64,000 bases of DNA from the NCBI GenBank assembly GCA_963210315.1, contig OY723271.1, forward strand, positions 372,001-436,000, in the 5' to 3' direction. Position 1 is the stretch's first letter. Every line of letters starts with the position of its first letter. The notes below the pieces were generated by a model. That model was not told the origin of the DNA. It saw only the letters and a program-made list of their open reading frames with translations, and did no database searches. Origin of the DNA: Rhynchopus euleeides (taxonomy: Eukaryota; Euglenozoa; Diplonemea; Diplonemida; Diplonemidae). Positions 1 to 10,786 of this stretch are shown piece by piece. Both the position numbers and the translations under genes were made by a program.

Positions 1-797
1 AAAGAGGCAGGGTGAGAGACGCGCCACATCGTGTGTAGTGTAGAGCTCGCTCGGTGCGACCTACACGAAACAAAATTAACGTGGGTGAGTTGTGTGTAGG
101 TGTGTGTGTGGGCGATCTCGGCTTCTTGTTGGAATTGTTGCGGCACAGTGCAGTCGCAACTTCTCAGAGGGGGGGGTGGGGGTGTGCTGGCTTCTTTCTG
201 GCTATTCTTGGCGTGCATTTCCAACCCAAATGGTTTGGACCCCCAGCATATTTTGTTCGGCTGGGCTTTGTGTGGGCTCTACATTTACAACAAGAAGGAC
301 AGAAACGGATCCGGCGAATCTGGCGCGACTGTGTCACGAATGGGTCACGAGCTATTTCATTTTTTTGTTTCTTACGAGAAAGCACACCTCCGTGCTCTCG
401 GAAAGCGTCGGGATCTAGAAAAAAATATTGCGGGGGGGGGGGGGGGGGGCGCAATGGGCAGGCCCCACCTGCAGTACCCACAGAGTGGCAGGAAGATTTT
501 GCACAAAAACAACGCAAGGAATGAAGACGACCCCAGCAATCCTCTTTTTTACCACCGCGAGCGTGGCTTTGCTCACACTACACGGGGGTGCCTCGGCCAA
601 AGCAACTGATAGGCACAACAGGTTGATAGGACAAAGATACTTCAGGTATTCCGATTTCCGTCATCTCTCTCACTCTCTCTCTCACTCTTAACTTTTGGGG
701 TTTCTCGAAGTGCGCGTACACCTTCCACCCGACCTCCTCGTCCGATGAAGAGAGCGGTTGCCAGAACTATGCTGGCACTTCCCACACGAAAAGCCGT
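1..797. other. Gene-free stretch with poly-G and CT runs
   Basis: I see no supportable gene. The overlapping open frames here disagree in all phases and none has a recognisable domain. A run of about 20 G lies near 430-449, and a CT-rich CTCTCTCACT-type stretch lies near 660-690. Confidence 0.5.
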
Positions 798-957
798 GTG
801 TGTGTGCACGGTGGACTTCTGCATTGCGTGAGTAACTGTTTTCGCAGTCGGATTCGCAGGAGTACCTTGTTGAAGTATACTTAGGAAAAGCAGGAGTATA
901 CTTAGGAAATGCAGCAGTATACTTAGGAAATGCAGGAGTATACTTAGGAAAATCGGT
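798..957 (+). repeat. Dispersed repeat, copy 1, with AGTATACT tandem motif
   Basis: This repeat begins with a stretch reading ACGGTGGACTTCTGCATTGC. It ends in four tandem units of about 18 bp, each holding the palindrome AGTATACT followed by TAGGAAA. A second copy lies in inverted orientation at about 10645-10770, some 9.8 kb away, with matching order of segments. The pair could be the ends of a larger element or two independent insertions; nothing else ties the two together. Confidence 0.75.
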
Positions 958-1082
958 CGTAATACCACGAATTATAGGGGGACCCTTTTCGAATTTTTTT
1001 TTCTGGGTGGGGCCATTTTCAGGGTATAAGATAGACTTTTTTTCTGGCGCCGTTTTCCGGTTTTTCTGGTTTTGAAAATTTT

Positions 1083-1108
1083 TCGCGCGCGCCTTCGGCG
1101 CGCGCGAC
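1083..1108. repeat. GC-only hairpin (CGCGCG family), copy 1
   Basis: The palindrome CGCGCGCC-TTC-GGCGCGCG directly follows a run of T. Two similar hairpins next to A/T runs occur near 13176 and 28634, so this is a small dispersed family and not a chance palindrome. The function is unknown. Confidence 0.65.
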
Positions 1109-1254
1109 CCGCGCAAACCCTCCCAGAATCTGAGAGGGCCCGGTGCCTGCGCGCGTCCTGTCGTACTGAGGCTGCTTGGTGGGGCAGGCGCAGCAGCTGC
1201 TTTGAAAGTTTGGACTCTCGGCCAAAAAACCGGTCTGGTGCAATTTTTTTACGC

Positions 1255-1316
1255 AGGGGGGTCTGGGGGGCGGAGCCCCCCAGCCGCCGGAGGCCGCGGT
1301 AGTGATCATCTGTTCC
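1255..1316 (-). repeat. 55-bp GC hairpin repeat, copy 1
   Basis: The full consensus runs CAGATGTTCACTACCGTGG, then CCTCCGGCGG, then the perfect hairpin CTGGGGGGC-TCC-GCCCCCCAG, then a C run. This copy is reversed and close to full length. Confidence 0.85.
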
Positions 1317-1728
1317 CTACAGTCTGGATTCGCTTGTAAGTAGGAAGGCTTCGCTGTATCGCAGCCCGGCCAGCAGGAGATCACTGGTCCTTGAGGGTTC
1401 AACCTTCAGGGTGGAGGAGGACGGGGGAGCGACCACTCGTGACAGGTGTGCGTTGTGGGTGGTGTGGGTGCACGACAGAATGGCCAAAGGGTCCACGAGA
1501 TCTCTGCACACATTCCGTTATCGAGGAGATGGGCACCTAGCTGTGACGACAGGCAACAAACAAATCTCATCTGTTAGTTGCCCCCAATAGGCTTGGCGAC
1601 CTTCAAGACTGCTTGAAGGTCGTTCGTGTTCTCGTCTCAGCCCTCCGGACAAGCAGATCTGTCTCGAGTTGGTGGGCTGTCGCCATGTATTCGATGGCAC
1701 CGAGTGACGCTGCACAGAGGCAGACGAC

Positions 1729-1776
1729 ACGGTGAACTCCAGCGGAGGTTACCCTACCTCCGCTGGAGTACACCGT
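1729..1776. repeat. Stem-loop with 20-bp arms
   Basis: The arms ACGGTGAACTCCAGCGGAGG and CCTCCGCTGGAGTACACCGT pair at 19 of 20 positions around an 8-base loop. Related 'acc-gtg' words flank it. It may be the core of a foldback element; no gene adjoins it. Confidence 0.75.
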
Positions 1777-2151
1777 GTGTCTCCCATGAGTCTCAACTAG
1801 CGGGAGTCTTAGCGTAAATTAGCTGGAAAATAGACTCCCGTCTCCAGTGCAGACTGCAGTCTTAGACTCCCTCTTAGACACTCGCTAGGGTGGCTGGAGT
1901 CCACCATGTGTGCACCTTCAAAACAGAAGAGACCTGCATGACGAGGGCATCACCACCCACCGGGCCCCACCGGGCCACCCGCTAGGTCCATTTTTTCTTC
2001 TCCGCTTCTCTGCCTTCTTTGGACTATTTGAGCTCTGTGCGGATCACGATGGGGTCACTTTCTATTTTTTTATGCCGTTTTTTCTGACTGTTTTACTGTC
2101 CCAAAGTCACAAAAAAAACCGCCAAAAATGAGACCGACCTTTTTTTTTTCC

Positions 2152-2216
2152 CCAGAAAACCGGGAACCGGGAAACCCTGGTTTTGAAAACCGGAAAACCA
2201 GACCTATCTTATCCCC
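2152..2216 (+). repeat. Dispersed 65-bp repeat, copy 1
   Basis: It is nearly identical to 28829-28895, with GGAAACCCTGG, GGAAAACCAGACC and CTTATCCCCTG in the same order. Sequence beyond the match differs, which suggests a short interspersed repeat or a shared target. Confidence 0.75.
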
Positions 2217-2458
2217 TGGCCATTTTGCCTGTTTGAGGCCGATTTCGACGGAATTTCTGAGTTTTGAGCCCATTTTGGGCCCTAAAACGCCTCAAAACGC
2301 GTACGTGAATTTCCGTTTTTTTGGCCTTGGTGAATCCTCACCCCAAAGATGCCCCAAAAACATATTTCCCCAAAATCGGGTCCCAGTGGTCGGGAACTTC
2401 TCAGTGTCGACTCCCGCTCCCGAAAAGGGTTACCCTACCCCCGAGGGAGTCCACCGTC

Positions 2459-2625
2459 TCAGTGTGCGCTCAACGAAAGGTCGTCCGGAACTGTTCTCCC
2501 GCAGTTGCTGGACAGAGTCTACAATACAGCGAAAGGAGTACGATTTTTGATCCCGAATTCAACTATGCGGTTCCAAAAATTAAATACAGTTGTCCAACAA
2601 ACATTGGTGGGGTAAAAACTAAGGT
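2459..2625 (+). repeat. Dispersed repeat shared with 8620-8765, copy 1
   Basis: It shares GTGTGCGCTCAACGAAA, GCAGTTGCTG and GCGAAAGGAGTACGATTTT in the same order with 8620-8716. The adjoining AACAAACATTGGTGGGGTAAA recurs inverted at about 8725-8765. It is probably a degraded interspersed element. Confidence 0.65.
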
Positions 2626-2906
2626 GGATTTCAGAATTTCTCAGAGCGAAGGTGGGTTATTACCCCATCAAAGTTTCCAGGGCAGCAGAACACAATGCAT
2701 ATTTGGGGTGATCAAAATCGCGTTTTTGACCCACACGCAACCGACACGGAACCTACACGGAACACCCCTTGCAGATTTTTCGGGAAGTAGGGCGGGTTAT
2801 TTTCTAGGGAATATGTTCACTCTTGTGCTGTCATTCTACTGCTTCCAGTGACTCCCGCGCAGCACTGGGTTCCGACCTGATGTCGGAGCGATCCAGTTCA
2901 GCCCGG

Positions 2907-2960
2907 AAGGAACAGATGTTCACTACCGTGGCCTCCGGCGGCAGGGAGGCACCGTCCCCC
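2907..2960 (+). repeat. 55-bp GC hairpin repeat, copy 2 (degenerate 3' half)
   Basis: The GATGTTCACTACCGTGGCC part is intact and followed by CTCCGGCGGC, but the hairpin arm is diverged. Upstream sequence from about 2838 also matches the inverted copy at 27600-27745, so the repeat here extends over roughly 120 bp. Confidence 0.7.
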
Positions 2961-3310
2961 TTCCTGTAGTGCTTGTCTACAGGGGACACCGCTAAGTTTC
3001 GTCAAAGTTCACACTGTGTCGGTACCTGCTGTTCTGCTGATGCTGAGGAGAGAGTTGCGCTTTGCAAGACAGCCGTCCCCAACCCCCCGCCCCCTCCCAC
3101 CACATTTCTGCAAAAATCTGCTTTGTGTTCTGTTGCCCTGGGGTAAAAACTAAGGTGGGTTTTAGGATTTTTTTTACCAGTTACGAGCAGGTGTATTTCT
3201 AGTGGGGGATGAGGATGAGTCTTTTTGGCATCCGCCCTTTTTCCGGTTTTTTTCCAGCCAAAATACCAGTTTTTTTCCAGCTAAAACCGGGTTTTTTCCA
3301 GCCAAGAGCC

Positions 3311-3367
3311 CAGACGTTCACTACCGTGGCCTCCGGCGGCTGGGGGGCTCCGCCCCCCAGACCCCCC
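3311..3367 (+). repeat. 55-bp GC hairpin repeat, copy 3
   Basis: This is a full copy with the perfect CTGGGGGGC/GCCCCCCAG hairpin. It is only 120 bp from copy 4 and in the same orientation. Confidence 0.88.
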
Positions 3368-3483
3368 TGTGGCGGATATCTCGTACCCAAGTCCTTCGAT
3401 TCCCATCAGGTCAGGGAATCCAACAGCTCCAGTAGCCTCAGGAGGACCCGGCCAACAACACACAGAATCTGTACGCCCACACT

Positions 3484-3546
3484 GAACAGATGTTCACTAC
3501 CGTGGCCTCCGGCGGCTGGGGGGCTCCGCCCCCCAGACCCCCCGTG
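3484..3546 (+). repeat. 55-bp GC hairpin repeat, copy 4
   Basis: This is a full copy, preceded by ACAGATGTTCAC as in copies 2 and 6. Confidence 0.88.
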
Positions 3547-3762
3547 TAGCGTGTGTCTGCCCGTCTAGTAACCGCAGCAAGTCCTTGGGCTGTTTCAGCT
3601 GTGGCATATCAGGGGGTTCGTCGGAATAACGGTCCTGAAAGCCGTTTTTTGGGGGTTTTCCTCCAGCACCCGAGTATGGCGCGAGCGGGAGGAATCGTGG
3701 AAGGAACCCATTTGGTACAAGACCAAGGGCCCCACACTGGGGAGGAGGGACATTGGGTACCA

Positions 3763-3855
3763 TTTTGTTTGTGCGCACCTGTACGTGTATGGGTGTCCAT
3801 ACGTGTGCTGCCAACAGTCTTTTTTACCGTGACCTGAGCAGGTTATAGCAAAAAG
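3763..3855. repeat. Terminal direct repeat of the YR retroelement (3' side)
   Basis: It contains TTTGTGCGCACCTGTACGTG and ends in GCAGGTTATAGCAAAAA-type sequence. The partner is at 8357-8449 in the same orientation, with only a few differences. Confidence 0.85.
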
Positions 3856-4506
3856 ACCTGGTGTCTGCTTCGTGTGCACAAGCGGCCCACTATTGACCCC
3901 CCCCCCCCGCCTCCCTTGCCGTTTGCTCTGGCCCGTTTCTCAGCCTTACTCACTGCGGCTTCGTATCTCGTCACTCTGTTATTACTCTCCCGGTAGGCTG
4001 ATCAGCAGCATTATGACCGGTCCTGTCAGGGGAATCTGGGAGGGGGGACGGGGGAATACTCTGTTGCACCGGCTCCCTTCCATGGGAGGGTGCGCTGGGG
4101 CTGTAACGCCTGGCACGAGGTTCCAAATCGGGGTCTCCGAGGGGCGGAGGAGAGAGTCCTCAGCCGAACATCAGCTTTTATAAACGCAGCAGGAAAACAA
4201 AGGGCCGCGAATTTCGACACCTTCACCGTGTTGCGTTGCCCGGAGTACCAGGGCAAGCCCCCCGGAGACTCCACTGTGGTGCCAGGCCCATCAGGGGCAT
4301 CGCATCGCATCGACCGGCACACCCTGTGGTGTGACGTGGCTGTCTTCTCAAGGAGCCGGCATCCTTGCAGCGTTTGGAGGAGCCCTTCAGGAGGCATCAC
4401 TCAGGGACCAACAGCATCTCAACCGCTTGGCGGGAGACCCCCTCATGGGGCTGCACCCGTGCACCGACGACCCAACACGCTAAGCGGGAGAACCCCTCAG
4501 GGAGAC

Positions 4507-6240
4507 TCACCCCGACCCGATAGCACGCCGCTTCTCCAGTGGAAGAGCCCCATCAGGGGGCATCGTTCCGGACTTGCGTTTCCTCTGGTCCCCGCAGGCA
4601 GTCGGGGCACCCCCGGTCGGTGGCAGCGTCTGCACTTCGCTTGGGTCCGTAGGCACCGTGCTTCTCAGGGGCACGCGGCATCCCATCTCCCCCCGGGGGA
4701 ACCGGGAGAACCGATCCGCAGGGTTCAACGACGTATGTACATATCTCGCGGCGAAGGAGCATCCCGCATTGCTCAATGTGGAGACGATCTGCCCGATCAC
4801 TTTCCCTGCCCAACCATCTAAGGAGTAGCCCGCGTTCACTCCCTGAACGACAGCGGTGTTGTCGATGAAAAGCACAATGTGGCATGGCGTCTCCAGCCAT
4901 CTGACACAGAAGCCGGCCAAGCGTGCTGCAGCGTGCAGCTCCTTGTGATATATGGGGAGGCCGGCCACATCAGGCGGGAACGGCCCGTAGAAACCATGAT
5001 TGTCGACCACACAGCCCCACCCGGAGCTGCTGGCATCCGAAAAAACCGCGACCTGCCTGGTCAGAGGGGGTTGCCACATCTGCCACTCGTTCAGCTCAAG
5101 CGTTGCCAGCTCGGTCCTCATGACTTGCCTGCATTCGATGGGGAGGAGCGCCGGAGCATCCCAGAAACCGCCGGTCATCTCGCCCGCCTCTGCTCGCCCG
5201 GCTCTCGCCGTGTCAGACATCCAACGAAGGATGGTTGTGAGGTGCGCCAGCCGGAGTTTGAGTACATGTGCCCTCCAGACCAGGCAGCCGCACAGCCGCC
5301 ACCACAGCCGCATTGGGAGGTGACCCTCCATATCCAGTTCGCGGGCAGCATCACGCACCTTCTCGACCCACGCAGGGGCCAGTCTCCAGCATTTGTCCCG
5401 CAGGTCAAGCTCCATGCCGAGGAATTCCCCCCGACTGCGTATTGGGGTAGTGTCGCCGATGATCACCCGATACCGCCCGCACAGGGCCCGGAACGACTCC
5501 GCAGCTCGTTGTAACAGCGCCGCAGATGTGGAGGCGAACAGCACGTTGTCTACCCATGTGATGTGGTCCACCCCACTCGCTGCAGCCCCCGCCAGTGTTA
5601 CCGATGTTGCCTGTGCTAGTTGGGGACTGCCCGTGTAGCCCATGGCCAGGCGACGCATGCGCAAAACCTTGTTTCCCGCCCTGAAGGAGAAGAACCGTCG
5701 TGACTCAGCAGGGAGCTCCAGCTGGAAAAAAAATTGGCAAAGTCAAAGTCGCAGAAAAGGGTGTTGCGCATCATGGTGTCGATGATCTCGGCGTAGGACG
5801 GGAGGTGGCACGGAGGCAGGGACACAGACGCCAGACACAGGTTCAGCTGCTTGCAACTCAGGATAAAGCGCAGGAAACCCGCCCGCTTCTTTGCGACGGT
5901 GAATGCCCCCGAGTAGAGGGGCCTCGGTGAGGCTTTAGAATCCTGTCGAGGCGCTGGTTCGGCGATGTGCCCGTTCAGAAGGTCCGGCACCAGAGGCGTG
6001 AGGAGTGCGTTCGTGGGGCCCCGCATCCTACCACTCTGTTCCGTTGCATGCTGCTTCAGAAAGTCTGGGGAGATACATCGGAAGTGTCGGGCTAGGTCGG
6101 GGAAATCAGCGAGGAGGGTCGAGGTATCGATGGGGTCCGAGGGCGCAGGGCTGATCTGGCCATCATAACAGGCTTTTGAAGCGCGCGTGCCGCTAGTCGA
6201 ATCAAACCAGGCCGCCGCATAGTCGTACCCCCGGAGCAGC
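4507..6240 (-). CDS. Reverse transcriptase and RNase H region of the YR retroelement
   Basis: This region carries the polymerase domains. The RT core is marked by a FCDFDFANFF-type block and by a WVDN block in the position of the usual YxDD motif. RNase H follows with VFSDASSSGWG, YHKELHAA, FIDNTAVVQ and NPADRFSR, which supply the acidic residues expected of that fold. It is the last part of the element in transcription order, downstream of the recombinase, which is the VIPER-like arrangement. The product would copy the element RNA into DNA. It is treated here as a fossil, so only its parts are described. Confidence 0.8.
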
Positions 6241-6244
6241 CGGG

Positions 6245-7183
6245 TCAGCGTGACAGCCACTCCGTCGCCCCCGCTGACACCACCGTTGAGCCCCACGTGG
6301 TTCGATCCGTGTACTGCCGGGTTGTCTCCACGTTGCGATGGCGGCCCAGGGCCTGGGCTGCCTGCTCTCCTGCTATCTCTGCCGTGTGGGAGAGGGTGGC
6401 GTGTCGCACAAGGTGGGGCGTCACCCCGAGGTGGGTCTTCGTAAAGCTGAGGTATGTCCGGTACTCCAACTCGGGGAACACGTAGCCCTCGGGGGTTGTG
6501 CTTCCCACCCTGTTGAGGAGACTGCTCGCCACCTCCGCCGATCGGGGAAAGCTCAGTGTTTGTCCGAGGGACTTGCGATCTGTCTTGCCGCCCGCCAAGG
6601 TGATCACGATCCTCTCCCCCTGCACCCGCACATGCTTCGCCCGAAGCCGGACCAGGTCCACAAACCGTGCACCGATACTGACCTGAAGCAACAGGGCGTG
6701 ATGATCGACTGTCTGGCCCGACCTCGCTGCACTGAGGATGGTAGCCACCGGGGGTGTCGCTGCCCGCTTGGCCTCCAGCCGGTCGAACTCTTTGAACAGG
6801 GGGCTCAGGCCCTTCGTGTACGCCGACACCTGACCCACCCGTGCCATTCTGTAGAACGTAATTGCTTGATTTGCTGACGAGGCCTGGAAGTGGCCCTGTT
6901 GCATCTTCCATTCCACCCACATCAGATACGCCATGTCGTTGCCAATGGTGGGATCGTGGGCCTGAAGGGTGCTCCGAAAGGCATCCGCCCTCTTCAGCAC
7001 CGAGAGGAAAGGCTGAGGGGAGGCGTATGCGCTGCGTATCCTCTTCAACGTCAGGTCCTTCAGATCCTCGATCGCGTCCGGTTCGATCCCTTCTTTCTTT
7101 CGCGACTTGATACGGTCGAAGACCGGCCGCCACTGCTCGTACACAGGGGGAGGGGGGGGAGGGTTTGCCAGGGTTGGAGTCAT
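6245..7183 (-). CDS. Tyrosine recombinase of the YR retroelement
   Basis: The frame encodes 312 residues of phage-integrase-type tyrosine recombinase, which joins the DNA copy of such elements into the host genome without a DDE integrase. The expected catalytic set can be seen: an Arg in IGARFVDLVRLR, the HxxR motif in TPHLVRHATLSH, a later His in LGRHRNVETTRQY, and the Tyr nucleophile ending that block. It sits between the gag-like and RT regions. A pyrimidine-rich stretch separates it from gag. Confidence 0.85.
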   Translation of the reverse strand: MTPTLANPPPPPPVYEQWRPVFDRIKSRKKEGIEPDAIEDLKDLTLKRIRSAYASPQPFLSVLKRADAFRSTLQAHDPTIGNDMAYLMWVEWKMQQGHFQASSANQAITFYRMARVGQVSAYTKGLSPLFKEFDRLEAKRAATPPVATILSAARSGQTVDHHALLLQVSIGARFVDLVRLRAKHVRVQGERIVITLAGGKTDRKSLGQTLSFPRSAEVASSLLNRVGSTTPEGYVFPELEYRTYLSFTKTHLGVTPHLVRHATLSHTAEIAGEQAAQALGRHRNVETTRQYTDRTTWGSTVVSAGATEWLSR

Positions 7184-7271
7184 GCACGGGGCGGGGGGAT
7201 GGAGTTGGGGGGGTGGGGGGTGGGGTTGAGGGGAGGGGAGGGAGGGACAAGGAGGGAGGCACAGGCGGCTG

Positions 7272-8300
7272 TCACTTTCCCGCCTGCCGAGGGCCCCTGT
7301 TGTTGAACAGCTGGATGGGGCGCCTCTGCGGGTAGGGGTTGCTGCGGTGTTGATGGTGGGGCGGCGGGGGTGCAGGCTTCGCCTCCTTTGCCTTCAGGTC
7401 GCTCGCTGCGACTGCCCGTGCGTCTCCTTCAATTCGAACCTGCCATTCCGCAGAGAACTTGGTCCAAGCCATGCGCTTGGCCTTGTCCTCGTAGTGTCTC
7501 CTCGCCCCCAAACCGAGCGAACCCAGTTTGATGGCTTGGAGGGTCACTACATTTTTATGCAACAGCTCCATGGCCGTGCTGTCTGGGGCCGCCCCGTCCC
7601 GGCACATCCTGAATCCCAAATCCAGGTTGTCGAATGCCGTAAGGCCTTCCCGCACATGGAAAGCGTTGGGGTCGCCATTCTGCAGGCCCGACTCGTTGAA
7701 CGACACCGCACACTTGGAGCGCAGCATCATCCGGCCGGCCTCGCTCTGCACCGCAGACGTCCACGTGACAACCCGCTGGATGTCAATGGCACCCACATCA
7801 CGGCTAGCCCTGTCCCGGCGCAGCTCAGCCTCCAGGTTGGTCACCTTCCTCACCATGAGGAGGATCACTTCCTTCAGCCTCTGCGAGTCCATGTCATCCA
7901 GGAACTCCAGGTTTCCCCATCCCTCAGTATTGTGGCCGGCACCATCAGGGTGCACAGTCACTGGTGGGAGGAGCCCCGCCTCCGGGCGGGGCTCGCTCTT
8001 GGACCCCTCATGGATCCAAGAGCAGACGGGGCACACACGCCTCCCGTCCTCCCTGGCCACCTGGAACGCCCGCAGCGTTCCTTCCGGGAGGAGCTGTTCC
8101 ATACAGCTGGTGTACTCCCCGAGGCCACACACCGCACAGTTCCCTGCAACCGGCCCATCATGGGCGGTGGTGCATTCGGGGAACGCGCACCCTTCCTTAG
8201 GTGCCACCGGCTCGTACCCGTTCACCAATTGGAGGGGCATCAGGTTGTCTACATCGATGTCGCGCACCCTGAAGCGCTCGGCAGTCCTTGGGGCGGCCAT
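7272..8300 (-). CDS. Gag-like protein of the YR retroelement
   Basis: This is the first frame of the element (342 residues from the Met at 8300). It has two Cys-rich clusters near the N-terminus (CAFPECTTAHDG...CAVCGLG and CPVCSWIH) and a long helical middle, and it ends in a basic, proline- and glutamine-rich tail. Position and composition suggest an RNA-binding Gag-like role. I recognise no specific capsid fold. Confidence 0.6.
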   Translation of the reverse strand: MAAPRTAERFRVRDIDVDNLMPLQLVNGYEPVAPKEGCAFPECTTAHDGPVAGNCAVCGLGEYTSCMEQLLPEGTLRAFQVAREDGRRVCPVCSWIHEGSKSEPRPEAGLLPPVTVHPDGAGHNTEGWGNLEFLDDMDSQRLKEVILLMVRKVTNLEAELRRDRASRDVGAIDIQRVVTWTSAVQSEAGRMMLRSKCAVSFNESGLQNGDPNAFHVREGLTAFDNLDLGFRMCRDGAAPDSTAMELLHKNVVTLQAIKLGSLGLGARRHYEDKAKRMAWTKFSAEWQVRIEGDARAVAASDLKAKEAKPAPPPPHHQHRSNPYPQRRPIQLFNNRGPRQAGK

Positions 8301-8356
8301 CGTGTGAGTGCGAGTGTGTGTGTTTTGGGGGGAAAATGTGTTGCACAAGCGGATCT

Positions 8357-8449
8357 TTTTGTTTGTGCGCACCTGTACGTGTATGGGTGTCCATACGTGC
8401 GCTGCCAACAGTCTTTTTTACCGTGACCTGAGCAGGTTATAGCAAAAAA
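8357..8449. repeat. Terminal direct repeat of the YR retroelement (5' side)
   Basis: Same sequence and orientation as 3763-3855. The gag start at 8300 lies just inside it. Confidence 0.85.
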
Positions 8450-10644
8450 GCGGGGATGAATCGGGGATTTTTGGCTGGGAAGGCCGGGGATTAAAAATAC
8501 ACCTGGTTACGAGCGACGAAGCGGAGCGAAGTCGCGAAGTAACGAAGGAAATCGTATGACTGAAGCTTTATAAGGATCACCTTCATGCCACTTCACAGGG
8601 GCTTACACAGCCTTTGACACAGGAGTGTGCGCTCAACGAAAAGTAGCCCGGATCTGCCTTTTTGCAGTTGCTGGGCAGGGTGTTTCTCTTATTATAGCGA
8701 AAGGAGTACGATTTTGGAGCTAAGGTGGGTTTTTACCCCACCAATGTTTGTTGGATGACTGTACATGAAGTTCGGGTCGTTTTGTGGGCGAAATACAAAC
8801 ACTCAAGACATCATGGGGCGCTGGTGCGGACCACCCGCATCGACGCCCCATGTATTGCCATCTGAGTTCGCCCAACATGTCAAAGTTGGGCGAACTACAG
8901 GATGTCTGGGAATGGAATGAGCACTCCCATGTGGCTGCCTGCGCCCTTGTGGAAGTAGAGGAGGTCAGGAATCTGTGGGAAACCAGTACTCCTGCTGGCG
9001 CTCGTCGTGTGTGTGGAGCATCTGTAGACGCCCGGCACCTCAGCCATCTTGCCCCCGCGCAAGCTCTGCCTGGCCGTGGAAGAGGATTGACACTCGGTCT
9101 GAATCTGGACTCTCTCTCGTGATGGCACTGAATAACCGTGCTTCATGCCACTGAGAAAATCGCGAGGTTTCGCCCCCCGAATTCACTCATGTGATCCCAA
9201 AAATCAAGCAAATGAGGTTTGCCTCCAAATCGGGGTTGTGGGGAGAAAATCGGCCAAATGAGGTTCGGGTCGTCTTTTGTGCGAAATTCAGACAAAACTC
9301 AAGTATTCAAACGCTATACCTACCCCAACCGCAACCCCACCCCCTGCCTTCTGCCCCCCCACCCCTGTGCAAGGTCATGTGCCCCATCCCATCGCGTGTT
9401 GCCTTGATTGTTGCAGATTTTCAAATTGGGAAATTTCAGGTGACCCGATGGTAGGGATGTACCCCGAGGGTCTACCTGCAGGGATCCACTTTTTGCTATG
9501 CCTGCATTGCTGCTGTTTGCGCTTCTCGCCTCCACACACCACCCTGGGGGAGGGACAGAGGGCGGAGGGGGCTACACACTTACACAACCGATCCGGTCAA
9601 ACAATGCCACGTCATCCCCATTGGGGTCCTGGACCGCGGCCTCTCTCCCAGCGAATTGGTGTCGTCATCAGGCAGGCTAAGTAGTTGTCTACACAGGACA
9701 TTGGTTTTAAGGGGGTCTGAGTTCTGCGGAACTGGCTTCAAGGGACGCCCCCTCGTAATGACTGGGTGGATGGAGCCAAGTAATACCAGGTGGTCGGACA
9801 CCGGAACTCTCGGCATTTATTAGTCGCGGGAACTGTGTCCGTGTGGTAGGTGACCCCTTCCGATTCCACTGATTCCACTCTTGAACATGTAGTGTTGAAA
9901 GATACTTGGTGTTCTGATGTTTTACAGGGTACTTGACAAAGGAAAGAGGGTGGTCAGTCTTGTGATCCACCCTGAATCCTTCCTGTGAGCAGCAGATCCA
10001 CAACACCTCGACTTCTTTCAGCGGCTGTATTGATATTGCCTGACACAGCAAACATGATTCAATTGGAGGAACAAGCCTCGTACACCAGCGGCCCAAAAGG
10101 TGGATTTCATGTATGGTTTTAGGATTTCCCTTACTACTGATGGTGTAGAGACTACAAAGCCTGACCTGATGACGCCGCCATGAACCTGGGAGACACGCCG
10201 CGTGAGAAGGGACCTCGGTGCGGGGTGGCGTGAAGATCCTGCCTGAGTGCCCTCGTCGGGACCCGCGGTAAACCGTGGCGTTCCCCCCGAGGCAAGTCCA
10301 GGACGAAGGTTGCAGATAACCGCTGCACCACTTCGTCCGAAAGGAGCTCACAGGATAGGGGAACTGCCCACACCCCACTCACGACAGCGTATCCGAAAGG
10401 TGCACTGCGCGTGTGGTGGCGGTGTCGGGTCCAGACCCACCTCGTTCCCCCATGCCCGTCAGTTGTTGCCCCTCCAGGGGTGGCTGCTGTCTGGCATGGG
10501 GGGCGCCCTCCCTGCCTTGCAAGGGAAAATGTAGAACGGCATGCTGCCCGTTTCTTCATTTTTCACCTTGCCTGGTGGGGGGGGAACCTCTCACGAGGCA
10601 AAAAAGAGGAACGGCATGCTGCCCGTTCACTCATTTTTGCCTTG
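8450..10644. other. Intergenic, no gene recognised
   Basis: It contains the repeat at 8620-8765 and otherwise unique-looking sequence. A 223-residue open frame on the minus strand (9707-10378) has no recognisable domain and no support beyond its length. Two short repeats reading GAACGGCATGCTGCCCGTT lie near 10530 and 10610. Confidence 0.5.
8620..8765 (+). repeat. Dispersed repeat shared with 2459-2625, copy 2
   Basis: See 2459-2625. The GTGTGCGCTCAACGAAA...GGAGTACGATTTT part is in direct orientation, and the ACCCCACCAATGTTTGTTGG part is inverted relative to copy 1. Confidence 0.65.
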
Positions 10645-10770
10645 CGTGACTCCTGGAATGCAGAAGTATACTCCTGCATTTCCTAAGTATACTTCTGCAT
10701 TGCGGAAGTGGTACTCCTGCGAATCGGAACTCTTGAAAACAGTTACTCACGCAATGCAGAAGTCCACCGT
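10645..10770 (-). repeat. Dispersed repeat, copy 2, inverted relative to 798-957
   Basis: Read on the minus strand it reproduces ACGGTGGACTTCTGCATTGC, the GATTCGCAGGAGTACC word and two AGTATACT units. It directly abuts the G run that opens the element at 10787. Confidence 0.75.
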
Positions 10771-10786
10771 GTGTGTTTAAAAAATA

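Larger units (their letters stand above)
958..3762. other. Mosaic of dispersed repeats, no gene recognised
   Basis: The stretch is filled by short repeats that recur elsewhere in the window. It holds three copies of the 55-bp hairpin repeat, a segment (2152-2216) nearly identical to 28829-28895, a segment (2459-2625) related to 8620-8765, and a segment (2838-2960) related in inverted orientation to about 27600-27745. Open frames are short and without recognisable domains. Confidence 0.6.
3763..8449 (-). mobile_element. Tyrosine-recombinase (DIRS-group, VIPER/Ngaro-like) retroelement
   Basis: The element is about 4.7 kb and read on the minus strand. In order it holds a gag-like frame, a tyrosine recombinase, then reverse transcriptase with RNase H. 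It is bounded by direct repeats of about 93 bp (3763-3855 and 8357-8449) that differ at only a few positions. Direct rather than long inverted ends, a recombinase in place of a DDE integrase, and the gag-YR-RT order fit the VIPER branch of DIRS-group elements as I know it, and the family is known to use overlapping frames. The closely similar end repeats suggest a fairly recent insertion. It looks nearly whole, with perhaps one break. The exact subfamily needs a tree of the RT and YR domains. Confidence 0.85.

Noticed and set aside
9707-10378. Minus-strand open frame of 223 codons
   Set aside because: No domain, no acceptor-like context and no conserved composition; in repeat-rich DNA this length can occur by chance.
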